The notes: generated from the letters alone by a model not told the origin. Shown: positions 50,446 to 58,613, numbered from the stretch's first letter. The stretch is 64,000 nt of DNA from Paenibacillus dendritiformis (GCF_945605565.1 NZ_OX216966.1:4146001-4210000), one strand, 5' to 3'. A program made the numbers and translations.

Positions 50446-51124
50446 TTTTATATCCTACTCCCCAGACGGTCTTAATATATTGCGGGCTGCGCGGGTTCAG
50501 CTCAAGCTTTTCGCGCAGATTGCGGATATGCACCATAACCGTGTTGTCCGAATACCCTGCGGGCTCCTTCCATACGCGCTCATAGATGCGATCGGCATGG
50601 AACACCTGGCCGCGATGCTTCGCCAGCAGCTCCAGGATCGAGAATTCAATCGGTGTCAAGCTGACCGCGCGCTCTCGTACCGTAACCTCGTGTTGAACCC
50701 GATCGATGACGAGTTCGCCGACGCGAATTATCTCCTCGTTCGGCGCCTGAGATTCCGCGTACTTCTGGCGGCGCAGCTGGGCCTTCACCCGGGCCATCAG
50801 CTCCAGCGGATTGAATGGCTTCGCCACATAATCATCGGCTCCGGTCGTCAGTCCGTTGATTTTGTCGATATCCTCTTCCTTGGCGGACAGCATAATAATC
50901 GGAACACTTGAAGTTTCTCTTATTTTCATACAGGTCCGAATCCCGTCCATATTCGGCATCATCACGTCCAGAATAACGACGTTAACCGGTTCGCTATTCA
51001 ATCGTTCGAGCGCTTCCAGGCCGTCGGAAGCTTCACGAACTTGATAACCTTCATTGCGTAAATATACATGGATGACATCCCGAATCTCCGGGTCGTCATC
51101 CACGACTAATATGGTCGCCGTCAT
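50435..51124 (-). CDS. OmpR/VanR-like response regulator
   Basis: 229 aa. The receiver domain has the acidic pocket VVDDDPE, phosphoacceptor Asp in VVILDVMMPNMDG, Thr/Ser in IIMLSAKEED and Lys in DDYVAKPFNP. The C-terminal winged helix is of the OmpR type (VSLTPIEFSILELLAKHRG, then SDNTVMVHIRNLREKLE and IKTVWGVGYKI). It pairs with the overlapping kinase. Targets likely include genes nearby such as the MurG paralogue, but this is inferred. Confidence 0.95.
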   Translation of the reverse strand: MTATILVVDDDPEIRDVIHVYLRNEGYQVREASDGLEALERLNSEPVNVVILDVMMPNMDGIRTCMKIRETSSVPIIMLSAKEEDIDKINGLTTGADDYVAKPFNPLELMARVKAQLRRQKYAESQAPNEEIIRVGELVIDRVQHEVTVRERAVSLTPIEFSILELLAKHRGQVFHADRIYERVWKEPAGYSDNTVMVHIRNLREKLELNPRSPQYIKTVWGVGYKIDK

Positions 51125-51372
51125 GCCTTACCCCATCCTTATGCTTTAGAATGAACATCACGCTTCACAATACGAATACGATCCAGATAACCTCCAGCCC
51201 ATAGGACAGATCGAGTGCCATGCTCCTCCCTATCCCCCTCTTTCCTTCCTTATCTTATCGCAAAAAATTGAAGTTCTCCCCGCGGAAAAACTAAAAAAAT
51301 TCTAAAGACGCCCGATAGGAAGGATCATGCGTTCTCCATTTGCTTGTGGCACGGGCCATCTCCTTCCGGATC

Positions 51373-51411
51373 AAAAAAGCCATCCCGCATACACGCTTGG
51401 ATGGCCAAAAA
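51373..51411 (-). terminator. intrinsic terminator of the Nudix gene
   Basis: On the minus strand GGCCATCC and GGGATGGC pair around a 12-nt loop and run into TTTTTTG. It begins 5 nt after the Nudix stop codon. Confidence 0.85.
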
Positions 51412-51415
51412 ATCC

Positions 51416-51883
51416 TTATTTTCGAAGCAGAACGCTCTTCTTCAGCAGCAAGTCCTCGAAGACAGGCCGCTGAACGGTGCTGATCTGCGAGGTATCGATC
51501 TGCTCCAGACGCTTGAATTCCAGCGCCGCCGATTCCCCCGCCTCGTCCCGAAAGCGCAGCGTCTTGCCGTCTTTCTCCAGCTTCCCTTCCAGATTCACTG
51601 CCGCATGGAACAGGAACATGACGAACACGACTTCATTGCCGTCCGGGTATGTATAATGCATCCGTTCGCCGCTGTATATCGAGTACAGTTCATACTGCTC
51701 GACAACAAGCCCCGTCTCTTCATAGACTTCCCGAATCATGGTGTCCTCGATCGCTTCTCCCGGCTCCATGCCGCCCCCGGGCAGCCCCCAGTTGCCGTAA
51801 TCCGATCGCTTCTGCAGCAGCACTCTGCCGGCACGATCGCGGATGATCGCTCCCGCGGTCACGATGATTTTGCTTTTTGCCAC
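51416..51883 (-). CDS. Nudix hydrolase
   Basis: 155 aa from GTG 51883 (AAAGGGTGG upstream); a GTG 9 nt earlier overlaps that site. The Nudix box is complete, GGGMEPGEAIEDTMIREVYEETGL (G-x5-E-x7-REUxEExGU, about residues 38-61). It cleaves nucleoside diphosphate-linked substrates with Mg. Subfamily cannot be told; RppH-, ADP-ribose- and 8-oxo-dGTP-type activities all occur in this size class. It is monocistronic and separated from hisC by a dif-like site. Confidence 0.92.
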   Translation of the reverse strand: MAKSKIIVTAGAIIRDRAGRVLLQKRSDYGNWGLPGGGMEPGEAIEDTMIREVYEETGLVVEQYELYSIYSGERMHYTYPDGNEVVFVMFLFHAAVNLEGKLEKDGKTLRFRDEAGESAALEFKRLEQIDTSQISTVQRPVFEDLLLKKSVLLRK

Positions 51884-52011
51884 ATTTTCCACCCTTTATC
51901 TTTGTATATTTCGGCGTTGCGCAGCGCATGCGGCAAGCCGTTGCATATCGATGCCTGCAAGCGCTCCGCCCTGTCGGCATCAAACCGCGCCTATGAATTA
52001 ATCGCATTTAT

Positions 52012-52039
52012 GATTAATGTCATTAATTATATTATACCG
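52012..52039 (-). repeat. dif-like 11-6-11 site (site 7), containing the hisC stop
   Basis: Plus strand: arm GATTAATGTCA, spacer TTAATT, arm ATATTATACCG. The first arm matches AGTTAACATAA at only 6 of 11 positions, but arm end TCA and spacer TTAA are those of sites 1, 3 and 8. The hisC TAA (52027-52029) is in the spacer. A second ATTAATCGCA half-element lies just left (51997-52006). Confidence 0.4.
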
Positions 52040-53091
52040 CCTATTTTCCTCACCGCATCGACAAATTGCTTCATTTCTTCATCCGTTCCGATCGATACTC
52101 TCAAATAGTTGTCGATTCTGGGCTGAGCGAAGTAACGGACCAATATGCCCTGCTCGCGCAGCTCCTCGAACAGCCGCTTCGCCGGAATCGCCGGATGGGT
52201 CATCATGACGAAGTTCGCCTTCGATTCGATAACGGAGCACCCTAGTTCTTCGAGCTGCTTGACCGTCCACTCCCGCGTCCGGATGACGTTCCGGCAAGTC
52301 TCCTGGAAGTAGTCCTCATCCTCCAGCGCCGCCGCCGCGCCCGCGAGCGCCATCCGGTCCAGCGTATAGGAGTTGAACGAATTTTTGACGCGTTCCAGCC
52401 CTTCGATCAAGTCTTCCTGTCCGAAAGCCATGCCTACCCGCATGCCGGCCAGCGACCGCGACTTGGACAGCGTCTGAATGACAAGCAGATTCGGATAGTC
52501 ATCGATAAGCTTCAGGGCGGATTCCCCGCCGAAATCAATATAGGCTTCATCGAGAATGACTACGTGTTCCGCATGCTCCTCCAGCAGCGGGCGGAAGGAA
52601 TCGACCGGAACGTATTTTCCTGTCGGCGCATTCGGATTCGGGATGACAACTCCCGCGCATTCCGGATGAAATGCATCCAGCCGCACATGAAACTCTTCAT
52701 CCAGGGCGATCGTCTCATACGGCAAGCCATATAAATTCGCATAGACTTTATAGAAACTGTATGTAACATCCGGGAACAGAACCGGTGCTCCCGGCGTAAA
52801 AAATGCGGCGAATGAGAAAGCGAGTATTTCATCGGAGCCATTGCCGATGAACACTTGCCGCTCGCTTCGTCCGAACCGTCTTGCCGCGGCCTGCCTCAGC
52901 TCCTGGCATGCCGGATCCGGATACAGGCGCAGATCCGCCTGAACCGCCTGTTGGATGGCAGCCAGCACACGGGGAGATGGAGGATACGGATTCTCGTTCG
53001 TATTCAGTTTGATATAGGTTTTATCCTTAGGCTGCTCCCCAGGCACATAGGGGACAAGCCGCTTTGTCAGGTCGCTCCAATATTTGCTCAT
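52027..53091 (-). CDS. hisC: histidinol-phosphate aminotransferase
   Basis: 354 aa. It has the class II PLP fold with the Schiff-base lysine in QTLSKSRSLAGMRVG and the NPNAPTG loop (VVIPNPNAPTGKYVP). VILDEAYIDFGGE holds the PLP pyridine Asp, and LNTNENPYPPSP is the HisC N-terminus. It converts histidinol phosphate and 2-oxoglutarate to imidazole acetol phosphate in histidine synthesis and often also serves aromatic amino acids. AAAGGAG precedes the ATG. It stands alone, flanked on both sides by dif-like sites. No other his gene is present. Confidence 0.95.
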   Translation of the reverse strand: MSKYWSDLTKRLVPYVPGEQPKDKTYIKLNTNENPYPPSPRVLAAIQQAVQADLRLYPDPACQELRQAAARRFGRSERQVFIGNGSDEILAFSFAAFFTPGAPVLFPDVTYSFYKVYANLYGLPYETIALDEEFHVRLDAFHPECAGVVIPNPNAPTGKYVPVDSFRPLLEEHAEHVVILDEAYIDFGGESALKLIDDYPNLLVIQTLSKSRSLAGMRVGMAFGQEDLIEGLERVKNSFNSYTLDRMALAGAAAALEDEDYFQETCRNVIRTREWTVKQLEELGCSVIESKANFVMMTHPAIPAKRLFEELREQGILVRYFAQPRIDNYLRVSIGTDEEMKQFVDAVRKIGGII

Positions 53092-53182
53092 GTTCTTCTC
53101 TCTCTCCTTTACTGAGCGTATCTTCCCGCGATGGAATCACAGACACCGTGATAAGAGCCGATCTCCATCTGTGAACGTATTT

Positions 53183-53210
53183 AGTTAACATCATTAAATA
53201 AATGTGCCGC
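53183..53210 (-). repeat. dif-like 11-6-11 site (site 8)
   Basis: Plus strand: arm AGTTAACATCA, spacer TTAAAT, arm AAATGTGCCGC. The first arm matches the Staphylococcus-type XerD arm AGTTAACATAA at 10 of 11 positions. It lies between hisC (start 53091) and the hypothetical gene ending at 53262. Confidence 0.5.
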
Positions 53211-53261
53211 AGCCCATCTTCCTTGGAAAACAGGTGCCAAGTGAATCCAAAACGGCTCGAA

Positions 53262-53684
53262 TCAACGTCCCTCCCGCCCGGAGTCATGCGAATACGTCTC
53301 TTCCTGAATCGACGATCGGCCCGGATCCAGCAAAGTGAGGAACTGTTCATAGAGCAGGTCCAGTTCCGGATCCCGATACAGAGACCCCGCCGCATCCCGG
53401 TAGGCTTGTTCGCTTGGAAAGATCTGAATCTCTATCCATAGGCCGGGCTCATCGGAGCTGGGAGCATAATGCAGCGTATAATCAAGATGTGCCCGATATA
53501 CAGCGTCGGCACGCGCCATGAGCTGATGATAGGCCTGCGTCCGGGACGCTTGGATGTAGTAGCGGAATATTTTGTAATACAGAGTTATCCCTCCCGCGTC
53601 CGCATTGTTGATTCGAGATCGGACGTATTCCAAAAATGACGCTCGAGCATGTTTTCGCCTTCTCCACTTTTTCCTTGTCTTCAT
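53262..53684 (-). CDS. hypothetical protein, possible NIPSNAP/dimeric alpha-beta barrel-like
   Basis: About 140 aa. The core ITLYYKIFRYYIQASRTQAY, then HLDYTLHYAPSSDEPGLWIEIQIFPSEQAYRDAAGSLYRDPELDLLYEQFLTLL alternates strands and helices like dimeric alpha-beta barrel stress proteins, with a W-x-E-I-Q-I-F strand. No family is firmly recognised. The start is uncertain: ATG 53684 begins with a very basic stretch (RKKWRRRKHAR) that may not be translated, and a TTG near 53630 is an alternative. No clear ribosome site precedes either. Confidence 0.5.
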   Translation of the reverse strand: MKTRKKWRRRKHARASFLEYVRSRINNADAGGITLYYKIFRYYIQASRTQAYHQLMARADAVYRAHLDYTLHYAPSSDEPGLWIEIQIFPSEQAYRDAAGSLYRDPELDLLYEQFLTLLDPGRSSIQEETYSHDSGREGR

Positions 53685-53765
53685 CATAGAATAGTAAACG
53701 TCTGTCTGCAATCCCGTATTCTGAGTCAATGGCAGCAGTGCGGACGGAGCAGGCAGACGCACAAA

Positions 53766-53800
53766 GCCAGAGAGCCTTACGCCCTCTGGCTTATTTTTCT
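53766..53800 (-). terminator. hairpin below mntD
   Basis: GCCAGAG and CTCTGGC pair around a 11-nt loop. T-rich DNA follows on both strands (TTATTTTTC on plus, TTTGT on minus), so it may terminate in either direction. It lies 36 nt after the mntD stop. Confidence 0.62.
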
Positions 53801-53835
53801 CCATTTCGATATCAGACCAAAGTCTCACGCCCGCT

Positions 53836-54717
53836 CTACCGGGATTCAGCAACCGCATCGGGACGCACATAACGCGAGAGCAGCCCATGCTTCGGCGATC
53901 CGATAAAGCTAATCATGAATACAATGCCGGTGGCGAAGGCCATCGAACCGGAAATCGATGTGTCCAGCCATACCGCAACATAGTAGCCTCCGGCTGCGGA
54001 GAGAATGCCGCAGGCAGAGCTCAGCACGAGCATGACGGACAAGCGGTCGGTCCACAAGTATGCGGCCGCCGCCGGTGTAATCAGCATGGCTACGACCATA
54101 ATCGCTCCGACCGCATCGAACGAGGCGACGGTCGTCACCGACACCAGCCCCATGAACAGATAGTGCATGAGCGCCACGGGGATTCCGATGCTCGCGGCCA
54201 GCGCCGGATCGAAGGTCGTAATTTTCCACTCTTTGTAGAATGCCAATATCGCAATCAGCACAACCAGCAGCACGATGCCGAGAATCAGCGTCGCTTCCGG
54301 TACGGACCCGAGCCCGGGCAGGTCGACCGTGTTCCACGGCACGAACGTAATCTCCCCCATCAGCGCGTGCTTCACATCCAGGTGGGCATTGCCGATCTGC
54401 GTCGCAATCAGGATGACGCCAATCGCGAACAGCGTCGTGAAGACGACGCCGATTGAGGCGTCCTGCTGCACGCCCCGGGAATGGAACCACTGCACCAGCA
54501 CAGCGGTCAGCAGTCCGGCAATAATCGCGCCGATCAGCATATGAATGCCGCTTAGTTCCCGCGTAATGAGAAAAGCCGTTACGATGCCAAGCAGGACGGT
54601 ATGACTGATGGCATCCGCCATCATCGCCATCCGGCGCAGAATCAGAAAGACGCCGACCAATCCGCAAGACATGCCGACCAAGGAGGCGGTCAATAATATC
54701 CACGCTGTATAGCTCAT
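53836..54717 (-). CDS. mntD: manganese (or zinc) ABC transporter permease
   Basis: 293 aa from the ATG at 54717, overlapping no gene but following the mntC stop by one nucleotide (GAGGAGGGG ribosome site within mntC). Nine hydrophobic segments fit the metal ABC-3 family, and MMADAISHTVLLGIVTAFL is the coupling region. Paralogue of the next gene upstream, as usual for MntCD pairs. The binding protein has the MntA-like metal site, favouring Mn import. Confidence 0.88.
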   Translation of the reverse strand: MSYTAWILLTASLVGMSCGLVGVFLILRRMAMMADAISHTVLLGIVTAFLITRELSGIHMLIGAIIAGLLTAVLVQWFHSRGVQQDASIGVVFTTLFAIGVILIATQIGNAHLDVKHALMGEITFVPWNTVDLPGLGSVPEATLILGIVLLVVLIAILAFYKEWKITTFDPALAASIGIPVALMHYLFMGLVSVTTVASFDAVGAIMVVAMLITPAAAAYLWTDRLSVMLVLSSACGILSAAGGYYVAVWLDTSISGSMAFATGIVFMISFIGSPKHGLLSRYVRPDAVAESR

Positions 54718-54718
54718 C

Positions 54719-55648
54719 TCAATTCCCCTCCTCGAGCACGCTGCCAAGCGGCTTCCCCGTCCAGGAGCCGGCCAGTTGCTTTTTCTGGGCGCGCAGCTGC
54801 AGGGATTTGACGAGCAGTCCTTTTTGGGCGCCGAATACGAGCGACACGAGGAAGAGCGAAGAGGACGCGACGACGATGAACGGTCCGGTCGGCCACCCCT
54901 TGCCGAGCGTGCTGATCACGGTTCCGAAGAAGCCGGAACCGCCGCCGAAGAGAGCCGACAGGATCATCATCCACTTGAAGGAATGCGTCCAGTAGCGCGC
55001 GCTGACCGAAGGAATGATGAGCAGCGCGGCCATCAGAATGACGCCGACGGCCTGGATGCCGATGACAATGACGAGCACGAGCACAGTCAAATAGACGGCA
55101 TTCATCAGCCTGCCCGACAATCCCAAGCCTGCGGCAAAATTGGCGTCGAACAGGAACAGCTTCCATTCCTTGAAAGCAATGATGACGACGAGCATGACGA
55201 GCAGTGCGACGACGAGCATCGTGTACACGTCTTTGCGGACCATCGACGCGGCTTGACCGAAGATGAAGTTGTCCAGCCCGCTCTGGTTGCCGCCGCCGGT
55301 CCGATTGACGATGGTGAGGAGCATGATCCCGAATCCGAAAAATACGGACAGGATCATGCCCATCGCCGTATCCTCCTTCACGCGGCTGGAGGAGCGGATC
55401 CATTGAATCAGGCTGGCCCCCAGCAGCGCGCTGACGGCCGCTCCGGCGATCATCACCGGCAAATTTTTGCTACCCATGAGGGCGAAGCCGATGACGACTC
55501 CGGGCAGCGCCGCATGGGACAGCGCATCGCTCATCAGACTCTGCCGCTTCCAATAGGCAAGGCATCCGATCATCCCCGACGCCATGCCGAGAATCAGCGT
55601 GCTGAACAGGACCCACTGCGCATTCGGAGACAACAATGCGTCGAACAT
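54719..55648 (-). CDS. mntC: manganese (or zinc) ABC transporter permease
   Basis: 309 aa. Metal ABC-3 permease with eight or nine helices. SLMSDALSHAALPGVVIGFAL is the conserved coupling motif, GIQAVGVILMAALLIIPSVSARYW the second. A C-terminal basic tail (KSLQLRAQKKQ) follows the last helix. It heads the permease pair in mntABCD order: ATPase gene stop is 2 nt upstream, mntD starts 1 nt downstream. Confidence 0.9.
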   Translation of the reverse strand: MFDALLSPNAQWVLFSTLILGMASGMIGCLAYWKRQSLMSDALSHAALPGVVIGFALMGSKNLPVMIAGAAVSALLGASLIQWIRSSSRVKEDTAMGMILSVFFGFGIMLLTIVNRTGGGNQSGLDNFIFGQAASMVRKDVYTMLVVALLVMLVVIIAFKEWKLFLFDANFAAGLGLSGRLMNAVYLTVLVLVIVIGIQAVGVILMAALLIIPSVSARYWTHSFKWMMILSALFGGGSGFFGTVISTLGKGWPTGPFIVVASSSLFLVSLVFGAQKGLLVKSLQLRAQKKQLAGSWTGKPLGSVLEEGN

Positions 55649-55650
55649 GC

Positions 55651-56379
55651 TTAAGCCTCCTTCATCCAGCGCAGCGCTCCGCCGTAGGCGCGGTGGACAT
55701 TATCCCTGGTGAAGACCTTCCCGGTCTTGCCATGAGCGACAACTGTCCGGTTGAGCAGCAGAACATGGTCGAAATAGTCTTCTACCGTCTGCAGATCGTG
55801 ATGCACGACCATTACGGTCTTCCCGGACAGCTTCAATTCCTTGAGCGTCGTCATAATCGCCGTCTCCGTCGCGGCGTCGACGCCGGCCAGCGGTTCATCC
55901 ATGAAGTACAGATCCGCATCCTGGACCAGCGCCCGCGCGAGGAACACCCGCTGCTGCTGGCCGCCGGACAATTGACTGATTTGGCGTTCCGCATAATCGG
56001 CCATTCCCATCTTCGCCAACGATTCCATCGCCAGCTCCCGATGGCGGCGGCCCGGCCATCGGAGCCAGCCGATCCGTCCGTACAAGCCCATCAGCACCAC
56101 ATCCAGCGCATTGGTCGGGAAATCCCAGTCGACCGATCCGCGCTGCGGCACATAGCCCACTCGCGTCTTCATCTTCGCCAAGGTCGATCCGAAGAAGGAG
56201 ACGGTGCCGGACAGCTTCGGGTGCAGCTCCAGCATCACCTTGAGCAGCGTCGACTTCCCTGCCCCGTTCGGGCCGACAATTCCGGTCAACGAGCCTTGCT
56301 TCACTTCAAAGGCGACATCGTGAAGCACTTGATTTTTGCGGTAAGATGCCGTTACGCCCTGCACGTTCAGAACGGACAT
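55651..56379 (-). CDS. mntB: manganese (or zinc) ABC transporter ATPase
   Basis: 242 aa from the ATG at 56379; an in-frame GTG at 56388 is possible. Walker A is GPNGAGKSTLLK, signature LSGGQQQRVFLARAL, Walker B DADLYFMDEPLAGVD, and the switch His is in VMVVHHDLQTV. The Q-loop is in GYVPQRGSVDWDFP, typical of the Mn/Zn importer ATPases. It is translationally coupled to the upstream binding protein gene, whose stop lies 2 nt before. Confidence 0.93.
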   Translation of the reverse strand: MSVLNVQGVTASYRKNQVLHDVAFEVKQGSLTGIVGPNGAGKSTLLKVMLELHPKLSGTVSFFGSTLAKMKTRVGYVPQRGSVDWDFPTNALDVVLMGLYGRIGWLRWPGRRHRELAMESLAKMGMADYAERQISQLSGGQQQRVFLARALVQDADLYFMDEPLAGVDAATETAIMTTLKELKLSGKTVMVVHHDLQTVEDYFDHVLLLNRTVVAHGKTGKVFTRDNVHRAYGGALRWMKEA

Positions 56380-56380
56380 A

Positions 56381-57337
56381 TTACTCACCTCTCTCTGTCA
56401 ATGCGTGATAGATCGTCTCCACATTGTGGCGGTACATTCCGAGATATGTACCTTCCGGCGTACCCGCATCGCCCATTGCGTCCGAGAAGAGCTCCCCGCC
56501 CAGCTTGACCTGAAGCCCCTTGCTCGCCACTCCTTCGATGACGGCTTTGATCGAGCTCTGGTTGATGCTGCTCTCGACAAACACCGCAGGAATCCGGTAT
56601 TCCAGCAATATCGCAATCGTATCGTCGATATCGGAGATGCCGATCTCGTCCTCCGTGCTCAGCCCCTGGAGACCGACCACCTCCACGTCGTGCATGCGCC
56701 CGAAGTAGCCGAACGCGTCATGCGCCGTGACGAGGACGCGCTTCTCCTTCGGGATGAGCGCCAGCTTGCCCTTCGATTCCTCCTGAAGCGCATCCAACTG
56801 CTCGAAATACTTCGCCTTGTTCGCCTCGAAATAATCGGCATCGTCTGGCGAATACCGCTTCAACTCCTCGGTCGCCGCGCCGAGCGCCAGCTTCCACAGT
56901 TCGATATCGAACCAGACGTGCGGATCGATTGCCCCCGCATCGTCCTTCAACAAGCGTTCGGCTGGGATCGCTTCCGCCACGGCCCGTACAGGCCTCTTTT
57001 TGCCGATTTGCTCGAAGACCTCTCCCATATTGCCTTCCAGATTCAGGCCGCTGTACAGCACGATATCCCCGCTTTCCAGCTTCTGAATATCTCCCTGTGT
57101 GGCATTGTACAGATGCGGGTCTACCCCCGGGCCCATTAAGCTCTGCACGTTCACCCGGTCCCCGCCGATGACCGATACCGGCTCCGCGATTTGGGCGATG
57201 GTCGTAACGATATTGATTTTCCCTTCCCGTGCTGCTGCTGTCGGTTGCTCTGATCCGGAGCCGCATGCCGATACAATGATCGACAGCGCCAAGATCATGA
57301 CGCTCATCAGCTTCCCTCGAATTTTGCCCTGCTTCAC
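56381..57337 (-). CDS. mntA: manganese-type metal-binding lipoprotein (MntA-like)
   Basis: 318 aa starting at GTG 57337 (GGAGGAGG upstream). The type II signal peptide ends in lipobox IVSAC. The four metal ligands of the cluster A-I binding proteins are visible: His in GVDPHLYNATQGD, His in DPHVWFD, Glu in AVFVESSINQ and Asp in LFSDAMGD. The pair E/D favours Mn over Zn. No His-rich loop, which would suggest zinc, is present. First gene of the mntABCD operon. No MntR gene is in the window. Confidence 0.93.
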   Translation of the reverse strand: MKQGKIRGKLMSVMILALSIIVSACGSGSEQPTAAAREGKINIVTTIAQIAEPVSVIGGDRVNVQSLMGPGVDPHLYNATQGDIQKLESGDIVLYSGLNLEGNMGEVFEQIGKKRPVRAVAEAIPAERLLKDDAGAIDPHVWFDIELWKLALGAATEELKRYSPDDADYFEANKAKYFEQLDALQEESKGKLALIPKEKRVLVTAHDAFGYFGRMHDVEVVGLQGLSTEDEIGISDIDDTIAILLEYRIPAVFVESSINQSSIKAVIEGVASKGLQVKLGGELFSDAMGDAGTPEGTYLGMYRHNVETIYHALTERGE

Positions 57338-57699
57338 TTCCTATTCCTCCTCCATCATTTACATGCAGCACTGGTACCTATAGTATGCGTGCGGGCAAGA
57401 ATATTCACCTAGTGCAACTTTAATGCTAAATATAAAATTAGTTTCCCAAGGTTTATTTGTCAAGAGCCCAATTTGCCAGAGTTGGAGCTGTTTTCGCTTT
57501 CTTATGCTGCTATCCATTTTTCTTCCCCATGAAAAATCCTTATCTTACAGGCACTTTTCCACATTACCAGCCGTTTATAACTTTCCTTTGTCCAACTTAT
57601 TTTAGTGAAATTAATTATTTTTCCCGCTGCTTCACCCTCTCGCCCCACAACGACAAAAAGCCTTCATTCCCGTGAATGAAGGCCGCAATAGCAAACTGC
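57338..57699. other. intergenic region upstream of mntA with terminator
   Basis: About 360 bp, more AT-rich than its surroundings. No convincing MntR box could be assigned; imperfect CTAA/TTAG symmetry at 57425-57442 is the only candidate. Short plus-strand frames lack ribosome sites. On its left side lies the terminator of the DUF5316 gene (57655-57683). Confidence 0.5.
57655..57683 (-). terminator. intrinsic terminator of the DUF5316 gene
   Basis: On the minus strand GCCTTCATTC and GAATGAAGGC pair around ACGG and run into TTTTTG. It begins 17 nt after the gene's stop. Confidence 0.85.
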
Positions 57700-57987
57700 C
57701 TATTTCGTTATAAAATATACGATGGTTACTACCAAAAACGGAATCGAACTTAGGAACACAATCCCCGACCATTGAGTACGGGCGCGCAGTTCTTCTGTTG
57801 AGCTAGAGTGGAAGTTGGCTCGCGACCGATCCCCGCTTACGAGCGTCCCGGATAGGATTGCCGCGAGAATCACCAGGATTCCCCCAGGCCACGCATTCGC
57901 TTCGGCCGCCAGTTCCCAGCCGCCCCTCGCATACGCAAGTGCAGTAATCAACAGACTTATAATACATGCCAATCCGAAATATTTCAT
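57700..57987 (-). CDS. DUF5316-like small membrane protein
   Basis: 95 aa with three membrane helices (YFGLACIISLLITALAYA, then GGILVILAAILSGTLVSG, then GIVFLSSIPFLVVTIVYFI). Between the last two is a GDRSRANFHSSSTEELRARTQWS loop, the pattern of DUF5316 proteins in bacilli. The function is unknown. GGAGCG precedes the ATG. It is monocistronic with a strong terminator. Confidence 0.78.
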   Translation of the reverse strand: MKYFGLACIISLLITALAYARGGWELAAEANAWPGGILVILAAILSGTLVSGDRSRANFHSSSTEELRARTQWSGIVFLSSIPFLVVTIVYFITK

Positions 57988-58100
57988 TCCCGCATCGCTC
58001 CTCTCCCTTGATGCTGTCGCCCATCTGTCCCGGCAATATTCATCTTTTCTAGTTAATACGCAACGGAGCGGATTCGGTTCGACCTATATTTTTAGAGCAG

Positions 58101-58613
58101 TCACGGCTTGACGGCCTGATTGAAGCGATGAATGCCGAAGCTTTGGAAGGAGGAGCGAAGAATCGCGTCGCGCAGCGGATACAGATTCGGTGTCACGCGG
58201 AGCTCGATTCCCATTTCAAGCAGCCTGTCGACAAGTCTGTTCACAGGAGTTGCGGCTGCGGGAATGATCGTATGAGAGGAAATATAGTAACCCGCCGTTT
58301 CATCATAGAGCTCGAACAGGTCTTCCTCGAACGAATACCGGTATATCGTACAGTCCGTGACGCGGGCGTACCACCGGCTCTCTATCGTAATTATCGTAGT
58401 TGCCAGCGACTGACCGAAAAATCGTTCCCGGTCTTCCTCGTTCATATCCGGTGTGGCCCTGACGACAATCCGGGGACAATTCCTCGGAAAAAAATAAGTA
58501 AATTGATGCTCCTCATCAATCGCCCATACGACCGGAGGAAAACCTTCGCGATTCGGGTTCTCCCTCGGGACGAACCGCTTAATGTCCGATTCTTCACTGA
58601 AATGGTACAGCAT
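58101..58613 (-). CDS. DUF6886-like protein
   Basis: 170 aa from the ATG at 58613, 5 nt after GAGGAGGG. It begins LYHFSEESDIKRFVPRENPN and continues PPVVWAIDEEHQFTYFFPRNCPRI, the opening typical of proteins annotated DUF6886. A later segment AGYYISSHTIIPAAATPVNRLVDRLLEMGIELRV completes the pattern. Cytoplasmic, no motifs of known catalysis. It starts 12 nt after the NAT gene on the same strand and is likely co-transcribed. Confidence 0.8.
   Translation of the reverse strand: MLYHFSEESDIKRFVPRENPNREGFPPVVWAIDEEHQFTYFFPRNCPRIVVRATPDMNEEDRERFFGQSLATTIITIESRWYARVTDCTIYRYSFEEDLFELYDETAGYYISSHTIIPAAATPVNRLVDRLLEMGIELRVTPNLYPLRDAILRSSFQSFGIHRFNQAVKP

Noticed and set aside
57338..57460. MntR operator upstream of mntA
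   Set aside because: No sequence close enough to a TTTGCATnnnnGGAAA-type box; only weak symmetry was found.
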